Source: Salegentibacter salinarum (GTDB taxonomy: Bacteria > Bacteroidota > Bacteroidia > Flavobacteriales > Flavobacteriaceae). Taken from it: 64,000 nt of DNA. Positions 62,601 through 64,000 of the stretch are shown here, piece after piece (position 1 is the first letter of the stretch; each line of letters begins with the position of its first letter). The stretch lies in contig NZ_FUZC01000001.1 in NCBI RefSeq assembly GCF_900168115.1, positions 62,001 through 126,000 of the forward strand, in the 5' to 3' direction. The position numbers and the translations under genes are program-made. The notes below the pieces were generated by a model. That model saw only the letters and a list, made by a program, of their open reading frames with translations, made no database searches and was not told the DNA's origin.

Positions 62601-62863
62601 TCTGCCTTACGAGCATTTTTTTCATTTTTAAATTCAGTCGTAAGATTCGAATCTGGATTAGGGAATAGGGTATAACCTAAAATATTGACAAACAATTCAT
62701 TTAAGAAAGTTGCCTGGTATTGTTCTTCTTTTGCCTTTTTAATATTTTCCTGAATAGAAGTATTCCAGAAGTATTTTTGATACTTTTTAAATGCTTTTTC
62801 TACAGCTGAATCATCAAGTTGTGCGAGGTATGATTTAAGTACCGAAGTTTGAAATAATGCCAT
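59621..62863 (-). CDS. Type IIG restriction-modification enzyme (Eco57I-type methylase)
   Basis: A 1080-residue single-chain restriction and N6-adenine methylating enzyme. The N-terminal nuclease core is D88 with E102-x-K104 (ADGAILKEDSAIGVIELKG). The SAM-binding motif I is CDPACGSGAFLNQAL (465-471), the catalytic NPPY is VIGNPPYVRAELL (N588-Y591). A TaqI-like specificity region and a C-terminal coiled coil (about 980-1080) follow. It cuts and protects the same DNA target; the target cannot be read from sequence. It is the second gene of the operon, 35 bases after the AlbA_2-type gene. Confidence 0.88.
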   Translation of the reverse strand: MALFQTSVLKSYLAQLDDSAVEKAFKKYQKYFWNTSIQENIKKAKEEQYQATFLNELFVNILGYTLFPNPDSNLTTEFKNEKNARKADGAILKEDSAIGVIELKGTNTKDLESIRKQAFDYKANNNECVYVVTSNFEKLRFYIKDATEFEEFDLFSLTKEKFNLLYLCLQKDKVLNNIPLKVKEASIAEEEEITKKFYKDYSLFKRELYRDLIKNNSKTVKNKLSQIENIEDHEDVLRLEKNVRKTLFKKSQKLIDRFLFIFFAEDRMLLPSNSTRQILNKWKDDWDFGDERPLYDLFKQYFNFLDGGRKGTEKRAEIYAYNGGLFKTDYILDALEIDNDLLYKHTLNLSNYDFESQVDVNILGHIFENSLNEIESINAEIEGGDFDKQSTKRKKDGVFYTPKYITKYIVENTIGKLCNEKKKELGFDEEQYFKGRKNRNKSTIEKLVQILDNYRDWLLQITICDPACGSGAFLNQALDFLIKEHKYIDELKAKVLGGGLQFPDIENTILENNIYGVDLNEESVEIAKLSLWLRTAQPRRKLNDLSSNIKCGNSLIENKALAGNKAFTWDQEFTDIFEKGGFDVVIGNPPYVRAELLSDFIPYFEKNYKVFHPASDLFAYFYELGSNLINENGLMGYISNTFDKTTAGNVLRNYLNTETRFQEYIDFTEVQIFDGATTYPVIIILDKKDSKSNKFKYIKIPKSSQNSVVNIEVHQSIDVLQESLNVSSWSFLSAEKGKLFRKLASLKTVKEIFGKSYRGLITGLNEAFIIQEDICNKNHIKPIFEGKEIKKWSTQEATQNLILFESKWTNEVYPNLETEDDKLKSLKNDYPKIFKNLTPFIEPAKKRYDKGDYWWELRNCAYYDLFEMPKIIFPNLQNSNKFCLDTKGTYVNAPAVFLPSDNRTLLCVLNSKVVWEFLKSICVVRSGGYIEVKPQYFEQIPIPEFKNEEYFTEATDKIMSNVNDLQILKNRFQNYFKSVLHLNRLQRKLENWNDLDFSTFIKELNKAIKSANKIRTKENLDPITTLTKKDEFEWMELFEENKKKAQDLQAHIYNTEHEIDQMVYGLYGLTEEEIKIVEAS

Positions 62864-62898
62864 TAATTATGTAGTAGTATATTTATAATTTGAATTTC

Positions 62899-64000
62899 TT
62901 AGCTGTTGGTTAGTGTGTAAAAAGTAGCTCTTCCCTTACCTTTACGTTCAATTAGTTCCTTATCCAGTAAGTCTTTAAATACCTCTTTAATTTTTGTTTC
63001 TCCCAATTTTAATAAGTGAACAGCTTCTTTCCTGACTATTTGCTGATGGTCCAGTAGGTATAGTAGTAATTGTTTTTCTTCTTCCGATAATCGGTCGTAA
63101 TCGGTCGCAATCGGTCGTAATCGGTCGTAATCGGTCGCAATCGGTTGAACTTCGGCTTTTATCGTTTGCAAATTATCCTGCGAACGAATGATTTCAATAT
63201 CCATAAAATCATTCTTTTCATTTATTTTAGGAGCAGGTAAACCATACTCTTTGCAGGAATTAATAATACGGTTAATGCCGCTTCCCCATTGTTCGATAAG
63301 CCCCAGCTCTTTAAAAATGTTGGCTATAACCCGGTTTCGGCTTTCACTACGCCCATTGAAGATATCCTCAATGGTAATATTACTAGGTAAACTTCCTGGA
63401 GAAACAATATTAACCACATCATCATATACACCAACTTTAATATCGCGCCCACGATTTATATAATCGCGGTGGATTATTGCATTAACCAAAGCTTCACGAA
63501 TAGCAACTTCTGGAATTTCATAAGCTTCTTTACGATAAAGTCCGTTTATTTCTGCTCCGAGATTGATATGGTTCAGAATAAAATGCTGCGTGTTTTCCAG
63601 GATAGAAAAAATATCTCCGGTGTATTCTTTTTTATCAATGAATACATCCATTGTTTTTCCTTTAAACCGGGCACATTTTACCATACAATGAGGAAATTTG
63701 CCCAGTAAAATCATTAGGGAATTAGTGGGGTAAAGGATGTTATTTTCAGACTTAACTAGTTTAAGATTTTGTAGCTTTTCCGGGTTTAGAGGCCTACCGA
63801 TTTTATCAAATTGATCAAACAAAGGGGAAGTATCTAAATCTTCAAAAGTAGTTTCATAACAAATTTCTTCATCAAAACTGATATGCCGTTTCTGACGTTC
63901 CAATTCATTTATATTCTCCAGGTCTGCCAACCTGTTAGTAGCACCAATCCTTATATATGTTCCATTGGCTTTTCCCTGGTTTTTCAGGAAATATGGTTTT
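62899..64000 (-). CDS. ATP-binding transcriptional-regulator-like protein (AlbA_2/HATPase_c_4), 5' end outside the window
   Basis: The frame runs past the right edge; the apparent start at 63930 is only a TTG, and the upstream in-frame residues KPYFLKNQGKANGTYIRIGA are plainly the end of an AlbA_2 (Schlafen-like) domain. The seen part holds EIPEVAIREALVNAIIHRDY (the HATPase_c_4/RecG-like ATP-binding N box), VVNIVSPGSLPSN, LIEQWGSGINRI and a C-terminal winged helix (VRKEAVHLLKLGETKIKEVF). Between them lies a tandem repeat (RPIATDYDRL twice). It heads the operon with the type IIG enzyme, as such proteins often do near restriction genes, perhaps as a regulator. Confidence 0.8.
   Translation of the reverse strand, partial: KPYFLKNQGKANGTYIRIGATNRLADLENINELERQKRHISFDEEICYETTFEDLDTSPLFDQFDKIGRPLNPEKLQNLKLVKSENNILYPTNSLMILLGKFPHCMVKCARFKGKTMDVFIDKKEYTGDIFSILENTQHFILNHINLGAEINGLYRKEAYEIPEVAIREALVNAIIHRDYINRGRDIKVGVYDDVVNIVSPGSLPSNITIEDIFNGRSESRNRVIANIFKELGLIEQWGSGINRIINSCKEYGLPAPKINEKNDFMDIEIIRSQDNLQTIKAEVQPIATDYDRLRPIATDYDRLSEEEKQLLLYLLDHQQIVRKEAVHLLKLGETKIKEVFKDLLDKELIERKGKGRATFYTLTNS
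63091..63146. repeat. 10-bp tandem repeat inside a coding region
   Basis: Units TCGGTCGTAA or TCGGTCGCAA follow head to tail five times from 63091, with a sixth partial copy (TCGGTTG). The unit length is not a multiple of 3, so gain or loss of one copy would shift the reading frame of the AlbA_2-type gene. It sits between the ATP-binding domain and the winged helix. Confidence 0.85.

Noticed and set aside
63081-63150. Possible CRISPR array or regulatory iterons
   Set aside because: The 10-bp units touch each other without spacers and lie inside a continuous coding frame, so a coding tandem repeat explains them.

Overview
This 64 kb window is chromosomal DNA of a member of the Bacteroidota, most likely a marine Flavobacteriaceae of the Gramella (Christiangramia), Salegentibacter or Zunongwangia type. 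The assignment is inferred from several signs: TAnnTTTG-type -7 promoter elements, a type 9 secretion C-terminal signal, DUF4270 and Ig-like lipoproteins, a lone GT5-type half glycogen synthase next to panC, an OlsF-like fused acyltransferase, and low GC content. About three quarters of the window (1-49.6 kb) is ordinary core genome. The last quarter (49.7-64 kb), which begins directly after a tRNA-Leu gene, is a more AT-rich accessory island full of defence-type genes.

Core region. 1-7.2 kb holds the start of atpD, an operon of a half-length glycogen synthase-like gene, a DUF4270 lipoprotein and glmS, and divergently panC-panD and a membrane flippase-like gene. 7.2-14.6 kb holds a secreted esterase-like protein with a substituted nucleophile, radA, an M23 peptidase lipoprotein, an aldo/keto reductase, an OmpA-type lipoprotein, exonuclease III and a DinB gene broken by an in-frame stop. 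14.6-23.9 kb holds a large T9SS-secreted protein, glyS, a coiled-coil membrane protein, a decayed comF, an Ig-like lipoprotein, an omega-amidase and a YagU-like protein. 23.9-29.1 kb is the ligase-associated DNA repair operon (MBL-fold exonuclease, ATP-dependent ligase, Lhr-like helicase). 29.2-38.5 kb holds terB, fbp, two tandem GNAT genes, aspartate kinase, the OlsF-like acyltransferase, an NAD(P)-binding protein, an arsC-DUF6428 pair behind an ArsR-like operator, a VOC pseudogene and a serA-like dehydrogenase. 38.9-49.5 kb is a long minus-strand run: mgtE, rsmA, DUF4286, a TPR protein, serS, an HTTM-domain protein, ribF, pth, rplY and prs. Several families of short palindromic repeats sit in the intergenic spaces.

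Accessory island. After tRNA-Leu(CAA) come an Abi_2 (AbiD/F-type HEPN) gene preceded by what looks like a short, separately terminated RNA, laid out like a type III toxin-antitoxin locus. Next are two small unknown genes, a strongly structured candidate non-coding RNA of about 180 nt with its own -7 element and terminator, and a two-gene unit encoding a two-helix membrane protein with a CxxCx(11)CxxC zinc-ribbon-like tail plus a small Cys-rich protein. A 57-nt diverged direct repeat flanks this module. The far end is one five-gene minus-strand operon: an AlbA_2/HATPase-type ATP-binding protein (cut by the window edge, containing a 10-bp tandem repeat), a type IIG restriction-methylase, a Gabija-like pair (OLD/TOPRIM nuclease plus UvrD-like helicase) and an unnamed protein with a C-terminal PD-(D/E)XK nuclease motif. 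No integrase, transposase or CRISPR array was seen. The strongest candidates for something new are the Abi_2 leader RNA, the 51.7 kb structured RNA and the nuclease attached to the Gabija-like pair.
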